Source: Ahaetulla prasina
Taxonomy: Eukaryota; Chordata; Lepidosauria; Squamata; Colubridae
Assembly (NCBI RefSeq): GCF_028640845.1
Contig: NC_080542.1
Location: 131,276,580 to 131,340,579, forward strand
Direction: 5' to 3'
DNA length: 64,000 nt
A program made the position numbers and the translations under genes. Positions within the stretch are counted from its first letter, which is position 1. Each line of letters starts with the position of its first letter. The notes under the pieces are model-generated. The model worked only from the letters and a program-made list of their open reading frames with translations. It searched no databases and was not told the origin of the DNA. Below are positions 24,764 to 37,423 of this stretch, in pieces.

Positions 24764-24860
24764 GTCAGAACTAAAGAAACTTCTTGTATGAGAAATAAAA
24801 TGTTTTCAAGGAAAAAACCCCAAGAAAGTCCAGTTGCCTTTTAGGATATTTTATTAAAAA
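24764..24860 (+). mobile_element. PLE-1 right part, decayed hammerhead-like core
   Basis: Immediately after the hAT it reads ctaaagaaacttcttgta, tgagaaataaaatgttttc and agaaagtccagttgcc, matching the arm of the 55224 copy. The conserved CTGAAGA and GAAA positions are mutated, so no ribozyme activity is expected. Confidence 0.55.
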
Positions 24861-25754
24861 ACTGAAACAAGGTTAGCTGTTTTCTTGCTTCCTTCATCAA
24901 AAGTTTTAGCATTTTATGTAAGGGAGCAAAAAAAACAACAGGATAAAGCAAGGAGTGGCAAAGTATATTTGTTTCTCCAACAAGAATTTCTATCAGGTTG
25001 GTTTTAAAAAGAGACATCACTTACTATTAGAGATGGAATCTCAAATTCTATGCTGGAAGTGGTTATGGATGACTGGAGATCTTCCAGATGAAGGGCAACT
25101 CCTGGTCACATGACATCATTACAAGGGGATTAAAGTGCTGATTTTTTAAAAAAATTCCTGTGTAAGCAGCACTCTTTCTATGGATGGAGAAATGGAGAAA
25201 ATGCATTTTTTTCAAGATAAGTCCAAACTGGATCTTTAAACAAAGGAACAACAGTAGTACACTTGAGTTTGTCTAACATTAATGAGTGTCTGGACACCAT
25301 ATTCAACAAGAAAGAAATTTACTTGGTCAAAATGTTTCCCACTTGATTTATGACTAATTAAGCCCATAATTTCAGTTATAAGTTGTCAGGAATATAAAGT
25401 GTGTCTATAGGCTCTCCAACTTCGATCAATAAATAGAAATTAGTCTATGTATATTTTATGTAAGATGGCCATCTCGTTTGTCCTTTATTTATAATGCATT
25501 TCCTTCTCTTCAATATCATACAAATAGCAACTTTTCACAATTTTTTAGCTTAATATTTTTAGCTTAATATTTATGAATTAAACTGCCATTGATTGGCTTC
25601 ACAAAACATGCTAAACCATAAATATTGTTTAGAAAGCACAGTGGTAAGGTTAATGCCAAACACACTAAACCAAAATGTATTTTCCAAAGCAGCAGAAGAC
25701 AAGACAAGAATAAACAATAAATTTATTTAAATAAATAATTTATTTATTTAAATA
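24861..25754. other. No recognisable feature
   Basis: AT-rich. A palindromic AAATAAATAATTTATTTATT tract (about 25725-25755) leads into the next LINE-B copy. Confidence 0.5.
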
Positions 25755-26093
25755 GATCTATTTAAACAATAGATTTAAACTTAATGTTAACCGCTTCAAT
25801 CTTGATTGCAGAAAATATGACTTCTGTAACAGAAGTTAATGCTTGGAATACACTACCTGACTCTGTGGTCTCTTCTCAAAATCCCCAAAGTTTTAACCAA
25901 AAACTGTCTACTATTGACCTCACCCCATTCCTAAGAGGTCCGTAAGGGGCATGCATAATAGGACCATTCCTGTCCTATTGTTTTCTTTCATTATATCCAA
26001 TTAATATAGTTATTACGTGCTTATGCTTATATATATATGCTTATATATTATATAGTTACTTTCATGCTTATGCTTATATATATTGTTATGACA
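25755..26093 (+). mobile_element. LINE-B 3' end
   Basis: Starts within aacaatagatttaaactt, continues through the NAWNTLPDSVVS-like segment and the AT-rich 3' UTR with gtccgtaaggggcatgcata. Tail replaced by (AAAG)n. It is shorter than the 2815 copy. Confidence 0.8.
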
Positions 26094-26120
26094 AAAGAAA
26101 GAAAGAAAGAAAGAAAGAAA
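26094..26120 (+). repeat. (AAAG)n microsatellite
   Basis: About six AAAG units forming the LINE-B tail and abutting the CR1 that follows. Confidence 0.9.
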
Positions 26121-26354
26121 CAATGGATGATAACTAATCAAGGAGAGAACCAGCCTAGAACTAAGGAGAAATTTTCTAACAGTGAGAACAATTAACCAGT
26201 GGAAAGACTTACCTTCAGAAGTTGTGGGTGCTCCATCACTGGAGACTTTTAACAAGAGAGTAGACAGCCACTTGTTCGGAATACTCTTCTGTTTGAGCAG
26301 GGGGTTGGACTAGAAGACCTCCAAGTTCCCTTCCAACCCTGTTATTCTGTATTC
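26121..26354 (+). mobile_element. CR1 LINE 3' end
   Basis: Encodes the last part of the CR1 ORF (aactaatcaaggagagaa onwards) and the 3' UTR ggttggactagaagacctcc, ending gttattctgtattctatg, a decayed ATTCT tail. It directly follows the LINE-B tail. Confidence 0.85.
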
Positions 26355-26503
26355 TATGACTTATTTGATGTTGGTGTAGAATATTGTCATCTGAACATCT
26401 TTACCATACAACTGAGAAACTTGACACACTGTTCATTTTGCTTCCAGATAAGCAATGTTCCAGCTGTTTCCTAATTGGAATAATAGTTTGCCTAAATGAG
26501 TGA

Positions 26504-26504
<1 letters not shown>

Positions 26505-26553
<49 letters not shown>
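26505..26553 (+). repeat. (AC)24 microsatellite
   Basis: About 24 AC units. It gives poly-HT and poly-CV false ORFs on the two strands. Confidence 0.97.
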
Positions 26554-26556
<3 letters not shown>

Positions 26557-28041
26557 GGAGGAAAAGAATTCATCTCTTTTTCTCCTTCTTCCTTCACCTC
26601 CTCTTCTCAAGATCTCCAAATCAATAATAATTTTGTTTGGCACTACTCAGATTTCAGGGAAAACAGCTATTTTTCACTCTGTGCTTTTGTTTTCAGGTTT
26701 AAAACTGCTGAGGAGGAAAATTTTGAGGTAGCCTTGGAGTTAAGAAAGAAGAATTTCCACTTAATTTTCCACCATAAGAGATCTTGGAAAAGCCAAGCTT
26801 CTTTCACAATTCTTATGTAAATATCTCACTGCTAATATTTCTTATACTGTTGTCATTTCAGGGCCAGCAGCGGGTGATATATATGAGACAGATGAACAGA
26901 AGGACAGATAAAAATAAGGGGATGGAAATAAAACTTTGGTCTTGCAAACAATAAGAGTGATGGACGTGAGGGGCGAGGGAAAGGAAGATGGATAATAGTT
27001 TGTGTTTTTATCCCAAAGGTTAATGTAGAGTCTTGAAAAATAATTAAACATGTTTGAGGGATTGTGCATCTAATCTCTGGGGGACTTTAAACTATGGAAG
27101 AGTGATAAATCAGATGATGGCCAGGAAAAAAAAATGGGTTCATACTGAGTGGAAACAGCTTCTTTTATATTTTTATTGTTGAAAAACGTATTTTGGCTAG
27201 CCCTTGTCCAAGAATTCTGAACTTGGGATACATTGCATTCTTAATTTGGATTGGATTTTCTGAAACAGTATTCAAGACAGCTGTCTGGGAATTCAATAAA
27301 GCTTGGCTTTCCAGTCCATCTAAATGTACAGTCTGAGGCTTAAGGAAAAATGATTTGGAAAAGTTTAGGTATCAAATTTGACACCAAAGGTGAAAGCAAC
27401 GTTGTATGCTTTGGCAGATCGATAAAATAATAATTTTCTTATTATCAACAGCTCAAATGAAGCCTTTTTTTTTGGGAAGTTATGGAATTCAGTCAATTCT
27501 CTATATAGATATTTTTTGACCTTTCGGCTTAGAGTTGAAATATGACTAACCCAAAGTTACCCAGCCATACAAAAACGGGAAAGAAAAACAAAGATACAGA
27601 AGGATAGAAAGGGAAAAAGGACCACTATAAATTCAAATAAAAACCAGGCCAGATTTTAAACAGACCCTTCAACCACGATCACACCGACTAATAAGGACCA
27701 ATCCTTCATTATATTAACAAAGACTGAATCCATAATCAGAGAGTGAACACATATCATAAAATCAGGGTTGCACTTTCTTTTACCATTTAAGAGTAATTGT
27801 TTTGGATGTACCACATGTATGATAAATCAAAATCACCTTCAGAACTTTCATAGGGCTCTTTCTAAAACCCTACTAATGAACATCTGTATATTAAAATAAA
27901 ATAAAAGATGACATGAATGAATGTCCCCTAGATATTTTTACATTTCCAGAATAACTATGACTGCCAGGCGCCCAATAAGCATATTTCTTTTTTTTTTTTT
28001 GCCAAATCGCTATGATTCATTAAAAGAAATATACAAATCTT
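26554..28041. other. No recognisable feature
   Basis: The 106-codon ORF beginning in the AC repeat is an artefact of the repeat. Nothing else is recognised. Confidence 0.5.
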
Positions 28042-28878
28042 GGAGCCCTAGCAGACAATCACTTAAATATGAGCCAGCAGTGTGCTGCAGCTGCCAAAAA
28101 AGCCAACACACTTCTAGGCTGCATAAACAGAGGGATAGAATCAAGATCATGTGAAGTGTTAATACCACTTTATAATGCTTTGGTAAGGCCACACTTGGAA
28201 TACTGCATCCAGTTTTAGTTGCCATGATGTTAAAAAAGATGTTGAGACTCTAGAAAGAGTGCAACAAAGAGCAACAAAGGTGATTAGGGGACTTGAGGCT
28301 AAAACATATGAAGAATGGTTGCTGGAATTGGGTATGTCTTGTTTAATCAAAAGAAGAACTAGGGTGACATGATAGCATGATATCTCAGGGGTTGCCACAA
28401 AGAAGAGGGAGTCAAGCTATTCTCCAAAGCACCTGAGGGCAGGACAAGAAGCAATGGGTGGAAACTAATCAAGGAGAGAAGCAACCTAGAACTAAGAAGA
28501 AATTTCCTGATAGAACAATTAAGCAGTAGAACAACTTGCCTCCAGAAGTTGTGAATTCTCCAACACAGGAAGTTTTTAAGAAGAGATTGGACTTTTCCTT
28601 GCTAGATGTTTCTCATCTAGACATGTTGTTTAAGATATGTGGCCTTCAATTTTCAGAATTAATTCTGGGAGTTCAGGCACACATCTTAAAGTTGCTAAGT
28701 TTGAGAACACCTCTAGAACCAATTAATCAGTGGAACAAGAAGTTGTGAATGATCTAACACTGGAAGTTTTTAAGAAGAGATTGGACAACCTTTTATATGA
28801 AATGGTATAAGGTTTCCTGTCTGGTCAGAGGGTTGGACTAGAAGACCTCCAAGGTCCCTTATAACTCTGGTATTCTAT
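28042..28878 (+). mobile_element. CR1 LINE 3' fragments in tandem
   Basis: The first fragment (28042 to about 28590) covers [12 protein letters not shown], [19 protein letters not shown] and LRGCHKEEGVKLFSKAPEG-like codons, with frameshifts. A second, shorter fragment (about 28720-28878) repeats the last coding segment and 3' UTR and ends in a short ATTCT tail. Between them, 28600-28718 resembles the palindromic hAT MITE family (ttctgggagttcaggcacac). Confidence 0.85.
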
Positions 28879-30217
28879 TCTATTCAAAATATTTGTGGAG
28901 ATTCCTAGTCATTAGTTTGTCAATAGTAAGAACTTTTTATTCCAAGAATAAAAAAATATTTGAAGTGATCACTCTCCCTTCCAATATTCCTCTATGTGCG
29001 TGTGTTTGTGTGTCTATGCACACAAACATTTGAGTCTTGGTGACTGCCTACACAAGTCCCTGCAGTTTTCTTGGCAAAATTTTGGAAGTGGTGCCCTTGC
29101 CACTTCCTACATTTTTTTAGTACTGATACTAATTTTGGAATTTCAGAAGCTGCTGAAATCAGTTAAATAGATTTAATTAATTATTCTAACATTCTACAAT
29201 GGTAGATGAGAGCTTTATATATATTTTATATATTATACATTTTCATGTTTTCAGAAATGTTATAAAGTATAGTTTTTGATGGAAAGATAATACTATAGCT
29301 AGATGAAAAGGTCGGTCACCTGTAATTTTTGGAAAAACTATTTTATTTTTTAAAAAAATATTCATTTCTTTCTCAGTAATCTTTATCTCATGGATACCTT
29401 TTTTTAAAAAATGTTTTTTTAATCTGAATCATTATATAGTGCTCTGAGCATCCTTGATGACAGATATATTATTTCATTGTTTTTGCTTTAACCAAGAGAC
29501 CAACACTTTTATCAAATTTCCAGTGTCTTTGGTTTCAGTGATTCAGGGAATATTCTGTATTAACAACACAGTGGGAGTAAGCAATAGTTTAATATTGTAT
29601 ATGTTCTTTTGAGTTAGTATTGGCTATATCCATGCAAATTTTAAGTATGGTTTTTGGAACCATACTTAAGTATGGTTTCCTTCCTAGGGCTGAGAGAGAA
29701 TGACTGGCCCAAAGTAATCCAGTTGCCTTCTGTGCTCACGATGGGGTCTCAATTCAGATTTTTCTGCTCATAGTCCAGCTACTTTAGTCACTTGACCAGA
29801 CTGGCTTACATGATGCATGCTTTCTCAAATTATTTTTCTGTCCCAGACTCTAGATTCTTATTTCTGACTTCAGTTGCAGCTCTTCCTTGTATTCTTAAAG
29901 GTTTCTCCTAATTCTTATCACATGAATTTTCACACGAAGTATAGATAAGTTATGCAATTCCTTCTAGCTCCATTGGGGGAAATGCTTATTTATTTCTTCT
30001 ACATTTAGTCTAGGCAATCTGTTTTCAAGCACGTGTGTTCTGATGGATAGTTTAAATTAATTAAGTTTAAATTAATAATTATCTCTCTGTCCTTCTTTGT
30101 GCCTTTTGTCTTCTTGCAAAATTGTTTCTGAAATGATCCATGGGAATAGCAGCCGTTGAGAGTTACATAGGATTACCTACAAAGTGCTACCCCCCCAAAA
30201 AAAGCCACAATATAAAA
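28879..30217. other. Mostly unrecognised; two SINE scraps
   Basis: Two minus-strand Sauria-SINE-like scraps: about 28995-29110 (gagtcttggtgactgcctac, ctgcagttttcttggcaaa) and about 29655-29815 (ttcctagggctgagagagaa, tgactggcccaaagtaatcc). The rest is AT-rich and unremarkable. Confidence 0.5.
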
Positions 30218-30680
30218 AAATATTGACAGTCTAGAAAGAGTGCAGGCAAGGGCAACAAATATGATTAGGGAACTGGAGGCTAAAACATATAAAGAATGGC
30301 TGTGAGAATTGGGTAGTTTAAGGAAAAGAATGACTAGGGGTGACATGATAACAATGCTCCAATATCTAAGGCAAAGAAGAGGGGAGTCAACCTATTTTCC
30401 AAAGCTCCTGAAGGTAAGGCAAGAAGCAATGGATGGAAACTAATCAAGGAGACAACTAATCTAGAAATAAGGAGAAATTTCCTGAGTCAGAACAATTAAT
30501 CAGTGGAACAAATTTCTTTCAGCTGTAGGTGCTCCAACAGTTGTAGGTGCTCCAACACTGGAAGTTTTTAAGAAGAGATTGGACAACCATTTATCTGAAA
30601 GGGCATAAAGTTTCCTTCTTGAGCAGGGTTGGACCAGAAGAACTCCAAGGTCCCTTCAATTCTGTTATTCTGCTATTCAA
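30218..30680 (+). mobile_element. CR1 LINE 3' end
   Basis: Contains gacagtctagaaagagtgca at the start, the tgacatgataacaatgctcc segment and the 3' UTR ggttggaccagaagaactcc, with a decayed tail near 30680. Multiple indels prevent an intact frame. A short duplication of gttgtaggtgctccaaca occurs near 30530-30555. Confidence 0.85.
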
Positions 30681-31167
30681 ATTTTTTTGCCACTTGATAC
30701 AGATATTAAGACAAACTAACCCCCCTTCTTCTATCTTGTTCCCCCAAATCACACTGCCTCTCCCTAGCTGTATCCTGAGTGTTGGACTTGATGTTATAGT
30801 CATTAGGTCTAGTCAAGTGAAGGCAGGAGGTAGCTATTTGCTAGGAAATTCTGTAGCTGCGTAATTAACCTCTGATCTTTTCTCAGCTGAACTCAGGAAA
30901 GACTTCCCTAAACTATTCTTCAGCCTGAGCTTGTTGGTTAAAATTAAACATTTCAAACATTACTAATACATCTCTTATAACAGGAAACAGTGTGAACATT
31001 AATCCACACAAACAGAAACAAATTGTGGTCTTACAATCAGCTTTATAGGCATTTTCTGTTGGACTTCATTTCCCTTTTTATAAATAAGTTAAAAATTACA
31101 GATAACCTGTTAAAAAGCTCAGGATTTTTCGTCCTTTTGGTGAGATCTATAAAATATGGATTATAGC
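30681..31167. other. No recognisable feature
   Basis: Nothing recognised. Confidence 0.55.
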
Positions 31168-31260
31168 CAGGGATGAAATCTACTTATCTTCCCTACAGGT
31201 TCAGAAGTGCATGTGCCGTGCGGACCCTCTGCGCATGCGCAAACCCTTCCTTGAGAAAGA
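31168..31260. mobile_element. hAT-type end (CAGGGATGAAATC)
   Basis: CAGGGATGAAATCTACTTAT followed by a ctgcgcatgcgcaaac segment resembles the GTGAAATC-end hAT family and its GC-rich interior. No matching right end or target duplication was found, so it is truncated. Confidence 0.45.
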
Positions 31261-31993
31261 GCTGAAAAATATACATATACTAATACACATCCACCCACTT
31301 TTCCATAACATTCCGTTGTGTCAAAAATGCATATGCATATAACAGTGTAGATATACATGAAAATAGATTCAAATAAACCTTGTACAACAATAATTATATT
31401 TACTATAATAATAAAAATAATAAAATATAGAGCTGTATGAAGTTCAGACTTTGCTCAGGGAGTTCTGCATATTATATGTGAAGGTTTCTTCTCATTCAAT
31501 CACTACAGAAATAACTTTAGAAGATTGAGAGTTATTGGCCAGAATTCACCTAGCGAATTCCATGGAACTTGAATCTGATCTGTTTTCTCCTAATTTATCA
31601 CTTTCCACACTGTGATACATTCTCTTCTGTTTAAAACATAAAATAGAGGTGATAAGGATACTTATACTGCCATGAAAGATAATACTTGGAGTCAGTCAGG
31701 CTCTTCTGGGGTAAAGGATTTCTTTACTGATTGGGGTACTGAAAATAACTTAAACCCACCTTCTTAGCAAGTGAATCTATTTCCTTTACATGGATGAAGC
31801 ACTAATTTTTTCCTTTATCTATAATCCTTCTTACCTCCTTTCTTCTGAGCCAAAATGAATAATAAAGATGGTAGCAACCAAATGATTAAACAGCTAAAAA
31901 AAGCTTCCGGGAGATGGAGGATTACAGCATTTCAGCCTCTCTAATTTAGCAGAAAGTATTTCTTTGGCAACTTTTAAGAAGGGTGCACTTTAA
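31261..31993. other. No recognisable feature
   Basis: AT-rich. Nothing recognised. Confidence 0.55.
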
Positions 31994-32092
31994 GAGTGGG
32001 CTCTCAACCTTTAGAATTTTAATATGGCTAGCTAGAACATTCTGGCAGTTGAAGTCCATCTATCTGAAAGTTGCTAAGGTTGAGAAACACTG
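31994..32092. mobile_element. Palindromic hAT MITE, decayed
   Basis: The right end gttgctaaggttgagaaaca ctg and the interior cagttgaagtccatct match the 56890 family. The left end is mutated and no duplication is visible. Confidence 0.6.
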
Positions 32093-32232
32093 GATATATA
32101 AGATCAAATATCCTGTAGAAAATGCAAACAAAAAGGAGTTTTTCTTCCTCTCTCAATTGACTTGTGGTTAACTGATAAAATGAAATGCAAGGACAGTCTT
32201 CATCATTATACGAGATGTGTCTTTATAATATA

Positions 32233-32678
32233 GAACATGGAGTAATAGGGTTGGGAGGGATGCTGGAGGTCTTCTAATCCAACCACTTGCTCAAGCAAGA
32301 AATTTTATATCATTCTGGACAATGGTTGTTCAGTCTTTTCTTGAAAACCTCCAGTGATGGAGAACCCACAATGTCCAGAGGTCAGCCGCTGCACTGAGTA
32401 ATTGTTCTCACGGTCACAAATTTTCTCCTTAGTTCTAGATTGGCTCTCGTTTTAATAATCTTCCATCAATGGAAGAAGGCTCCTTTGTCCTGCTTTCAGG
32501 TGCTTTGGAGAATAGATTGTCTCTTTCTCCTCCTTGATAAGCCCTCAAGTTCTAGAGCACTAAGCTATCATGTCACCCCTAACTCTTCTCTTTGATATGC
32601 TAGACCTTAATCATTCAATGTAGAGTTTAGCCTTCAGCTGTTTATTATCTTTGTTGCTCTTGTCTAACCCTTTAACTT
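32233..32678 (-). mobile_element. CR1 LINE 3' fragment
   Basis: agggttgggagggatgctgg, gttctcacggtcacaaattt and atcatgtcacccctaactct are the reverse complement of the CR1 3' UTR and C-terminal codons. It is diverged and 5'-truncated, and abuts the LINE-A tail that follows. Confidence 0.82.
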
Positions 32679-32679
32679 T

Positions 32680-32873
32680 GGCTGTAACTTTGTTGCTTGT
32701 ATCCTTACAATTTATACTGATATTGATTGGTTCCGGATTGCTTATTTGTAGCCTATGATTATCCTTAAGTGTTGTACCTTATGATTCTTGATGATCTTTT
32801 CTTTTATGTACACTGAGAGCATATGCACCAAGATAAATTCCTTGGGTGTCCAATCACACTTGGCCAGTAAAAA
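32680..32873 (+). mobile_element. LINE-A 3' UTR
   Basis: tttatgtacactgagagcat and gtccaatcacacttggccag followed by the pentamer array. It is the plus-strand version of the 3' ends at 38653, 46837 and 59205. No coding part remains. Confidence 0.82.
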
Positions 32874-32958
32874 ATTCTATTCTATTCTATTCTATTCTAT
32901 TCTATTCTATTCTATTCTATTCTATTCTATTCTATTCTATTCTATTCTATTCTATTCT
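32874..32958 (+). repeat. (ATTCT)17 microsatellite, LINE-A tail
   Basis: 85 bases, exactly 17 uninterrupted ATTCT units, growing directly from the LINE-A 3' end. The AATAG/ATTCT pentamer is known to be seeded by LINE 3' ends in advanced snakes. Confidence 0.95.
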
Positions 32959-35651
32959 TTCTCAAAATCATAATTTTTATCTTTAAAGATCTTTTTATTT
33001 GATCTTTACTCCAGACAGAGTTTAATAAAACTTGCTGCTACCAGATGTGAATACCACAGAGCTTAAACAATTAAAAAATAAAATTTCTTGACATATTCAT
33101 GGGCAATCACTGACTACTTATCTTGATGGCTGTGTGGCCTTTTATAGGCACTTGACATTAGATTATCAGGTGCTGGAGAACAGCAAGGATAGAAGATTAT
33201 CATTCTGTCCATGTGTGTGACAAATGATTGTTCTCTGCCACTGATCAATCATTCCAGTGGTGGTACAGATAGGTGCTTTGCTTTGTTTGATTTAATAAGG
33301 CACATTTTTAATAGTTTAATAGTGGGGAAAATCAGAGAGTAAACTTGATACGAAACATTATAATTCCTAATGAAGAGCCTCATATATTTTTAAAAACAAA
33401 CAAACAAAAACAAAGTACACTTTTTTTCTATTCTGTACATAACTGCAGAGATGGATTTTCAGATGAATACATTATTTCTCCATTCTTGTGTTGCTTGGAC
33501 TTAAGATTTTGTGATTAGCCTCCGGTATCAGTTCCAAATTGCAGTTGCTGTTTTTTTTCAGTCTTGGAATTCTAATGCTCTCTCATCCACTTCTGGTGAA
33601 CTTTGTTTCCAAGTTTTTATAAATTGGTACCAACATTTTAAAATTGTTTATGACTACCTAACCTATTTTTCTAGGTATGTTTAAGCAATCACTATCCTTC
33701 TCACCTGAAAGGAGCTGACTGTGTGTAAATACAAGAGACTATTCTTGGGTGAGAAACCCTTAATCCCAAACAAAACACTTACAAAACCACTAATCACAGT
33801 ATCCTTGGAATGGAACAATGAAGCAGTGGCATTCATTATAAAATGACTCACATATGAATGTGAATCTTTTGCAGACACTTCTCACAATTAACCTTTTAAT
33901 CAAAGTACATAATTCAGGACTAGTAAGAGAAGGCATTGATTTTCCTTTCCCATGGCATTAAATTAAAAAATGCCTTATTGCTTATATTTAGTTTTATTTC
34001 TAAATATGTAGTATTATTAGTGAGATATTATAAAGAAAAAACTACTCCTGCGCAAAAGCAAATTTCAAACCACTGAGGTGATGACTTTTTAGTTCCATGT
34101 TATGCTTTCTTGGAATTGTTTGTCTTAAAGATCTAAACCAAGTTTACTTTTCTTTATTTATTTAAAGTTCAAAAGATGGAAAATATAGAACAAAAGAAAT
34201 AAGAAAAGGTGAAAAAAATCAGGAACTTTAATAAAATTCTTAAAATTTCTTAGTTTTACTTGCATGACTAATTGGAATTGGAATGGAAACTCTTCAGGTG
34301 AAGAAGAAGATGGATTCAGCTGCTCTCTCTTAGAAGATGACATTATCTCCTGCAATGTATTGGAATGCCTAGTGCCATCATCCCAATAAAAGAAGGGAAT
34401 TTGACACCATTATAGTAGTTTCCAAATGTCACCTATTTAATTTTGAAAAGCTTTTTCACAGAAGCATTGGACATAGAACTGAATTTATGGACTTCTGAAG
34501 GGGTAGCCAAAGAATATCCAAGTGCCTATAACATTTGATTTATGATGAATTCTTAGTTATATAGCTATGGAATGTCTTTTGAAAACAATGATTTCACATC
34601 CTATTGATTGTTTTTGCTTCTTCATCTTGGCCTACAACTGGGATAATGAGACCATAATGGTCCTTGTTAGATATTCAGACAGTGTTGAAATCTTTGCATT
34701 ATGGAATGAGTCAGGCCACATTAATTAATAAAGTTTCTATTTATAAATGACTGTGGTTTGGACAGGAGACAAACCATGATTCCTGATTTACTTCTGACGA
34801 TATCTTGAGTCAGAAGTTCTCCCAGTTGTGCTGGCCAAGCAAAATCTGCGGTTTTAACACTTACGAAACCCAAACCTAGTAATAACTGTAGGGCAAGAGA
34901 CATTATTAGTTAGATTGTTAATAATATTCTGTTCATACAACCTCCAGGGGAGTTCTCTGGATTATGTAGATTAATCATGGTGAGGAACTGGTATGTTGTT
35001 TTGGAGTAGAGAACCTGGGCTCAGTGCCTTTTCTGTATGCATCTGTGAAAATGTGTTTGATCCAAACCATTTTCTGAATGGCACAAATAGCTGCGGAACA
35101 ACATTCCTTTGATATAGAGGAATTCTACCTCCCTTATTAAATAAGTCAGAGTGTTTAAATACACAGACACGAGGGAGAATTTGGAGAACTAGGAGCAACC
35201 TTTGAACTTGCTCCATGAGAAAGCAAATTTCTCCATGGGTGCACTGCTTGCGTAAACTGGGCCTCTTGATCTGATTGTCCCAAGGAAGGTATTCTTTTCC
35301 CATCCCATCTGCACTGTCTTTCCTTAGACCCTTTCCAATAATTTGGACTAGCTTAATTGTGACCATCTGAGTTGTACTTCAGAGTACAACTCTATGGCTG
35401 AGACAGATTGAGCAGCCAACATATCAGTGGTGTTAATTTCAGGGCTAGGTCTGACATCTGCCCTGAAAGATTGGATCCAAACTAGCAGTTTATAATCGGC
35501 CACAAGATATTTGTTTTACAAAGCTGGTGGATAGTATGTGCTTTGTCATGGTCCCTTCCTTTCTGCCTTCATATTGATTGATTTGTGAACCTAGTATCTG
35601 AGAACCTAGTAAGAATCTTTCTCTCTCTCTTCCCCCCTCTCCCCCTCCCTC
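32959..35651. other. Long stretch without recognisable features
   Basis: AT-rich. A 131-codon minus-strand ORF (34971-35366) has no recognisable domain, and its frame is not supported by any neighbouring exon-like signal. I regard it as probably chance. Confidence 0.5.
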
Positions 35652-35798
<147 letters not shown>

Positions 35799-35805
35799 TG
35801 AAAAT

Positions 35806-36100
35806 AGATGAGGTGAAACTCAACATTATGAAAACTAAGATCATGGCATCTGGCTCTCTCAATTCCTAGCAAATAGATGGGGAAGAAATGGAGGTAGTGA
35901 CAGATTTTATATTCCTGGCAAGATCACCGCAGCTGGGGGCTGCAGCAAAAAAATTACCAATCTAGCTAAGGCAAATCTAGATAGCTTTCTAAAAAGCAGA
36001 GACATCACCCTGCCAACAAAAGTGTGTATAGTCAAGGCTATGGTTTTCCCAGTTGCAATGTATGGCTGTGAAGGTTGGACCATAAGGAAGGCTGAGCGCC
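35806..36100 (+). mobile_element. BovB (RTE) LINE fragment
   Basis: Recognisable BovB coding sequence: gaaactcaacattatgaaaa, actaagatcatggcatctgg, aaaagcagagacatcacc, gtcaaggctatggttttccc and gttggaccataaggaaggct. It is part of the RT domain C-terminus. Indels and stops break the frame. Truncated at both ends, it begins beside the compound microsatellite and ends at a CTCCCT tract. BovB is known for patchy distribution among squamates, ruminants and ticks. Confidence 0.88.
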
Positions 36101-36140
36101 TATCTCTCTATTCCTCTCCCTCTCCCTCTCCCTCTCCCTA
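36101..36140 (+). repeat. CTCCCT-rich tract
   Basis: ctctccctctccctctccct, low-complexity sequence at the BovB truncation point. Confidence 0.85.
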
Positions 36141-37316
36141 CCCTCCCATCTCTGTCTCTCTCTCATCTCTATCTCATTAAATTCCATTTCATTGAACTTC
36201 AGTTGTTGTTACTCAAGTAAATATAATGTTCATATAATATTATAATATGTACTAATATATATTATTATATAAAAATTTAATGTTGCAAATATAACAAATC
36301 TGGGAGAAATCTTGAAGATAGTGGGAAATGCCTGTATCATTATAGGAAACCTCCCTGGAACACCACTCCCCAGCAGAAATATAATATGAGGCTCATTTGA
36401 AACATGCCTTCATTAGGGCATCCTTGTCCCAATCTGGCACCCACCATATAGGGACCTCAGCTCCTAAAATTCACCAGGTTTTCAGAACCTGACATATATG
36501 TCATGCATATTGAAATAGTGGGCATGAGGCCATTTTACCAACTTGATTCTTTGAAGCCTTGTTTTCTATGCACTCCCGCAAGGCAATTATTAAGTCTGTG
36601 ATGGTGTGGGAGAATGACCTTGGGAGGCAGGAGGAAGGGTCTCAGAATAGACAACCATCATGGGGGGAAAAAACCTCAGCCCAAAAAAAACAAGGGAGAC
36701 CTGGGAAGTGCTTCAATGGAAATGATCCCTAGATTTCTGAAAAAATAAAAGCAAAAGAGAGGAGGAATACTTTCAGACTTGCAAGATTCTTTTTATGCAA
36801 CCTTAGTATAAAAATAATGTACTCATAGTTTATATTTCTTGTATGAATGACCTTAAAGGGTTAAAAGTTGGACTCTGGAGAGCACCAAAACTGTCAGTTA
36901 GAAACAGGAAGGCTGCGGCTAAGAAGTCCTTGATCCATTGTAAACTGATGTGTTAGCTATGGCCTTTTATGGAGCATGAGACCTTGGCTTCAATTAACAC
37001 ATCAATCAACTCTGCAACACTCTCTACATGAGGCTATCTTGGAATACCGAGTCAAACTACATTTTGTACAATACTAGCAGCCCATGTAGTGCATGAATGA
37101 GAACTATCAATACAAGCTTTTACAATGGATTTCAATAAGCATCTGTGCAAATGGCTGGTTTTAAGCCCTAAAAATCTGTCACTTGTTTGTTGTAGGGTTG
37201 CCTTCTTTAGGTAGGACAAAGATACCTGGAGCATCTGTTAGAAGCTTAGGAGCTGACAATTCCTACCTAGTGTGAGTTTAGAAGAAAGGGAGCAAAAACA
37301 GTGTTCCCTAGTATAT
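36141..37316. other. No recognisable feature
   Basis: AT-rich stretch near 36230-36290, otherwise nothing recognised. Confidence 0.5.
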
Positions 37317-37334
37317 AACCCTAACCCTAACCCT
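37317..37334 (+). repeat. Telomere-like (AACCCT)3
   Basis: Three perfect AACCCT units inside non-telomeric sequence. At this length it may be chance or a repaired break site. Confidence 0.6.
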
Positions 37335-37423
37335 GTGGAATTTCATAATATCAGAGATACAGATGATGGTACTTAAGATTGCCCTCCCAAAACATGATGA
37401 TGTTTAACAAGGCAATTAAATTA

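Noticed and set aside
26401..26820. His-Thr and Cys-Val repeat ORFs
   Set aside because: Translations of the AC microsatellite.
32874..32958. CRISPR-like array
   Set aside because: Pure pentamer repeat with no spacers, in a vertebrate genome. It is a LINE tail.
34971..35366. 131-codon minus-strand ORF as a gene
   Set aside because: No recognised domain. Length is possible by chance in 64 kb of six-frame sequence.
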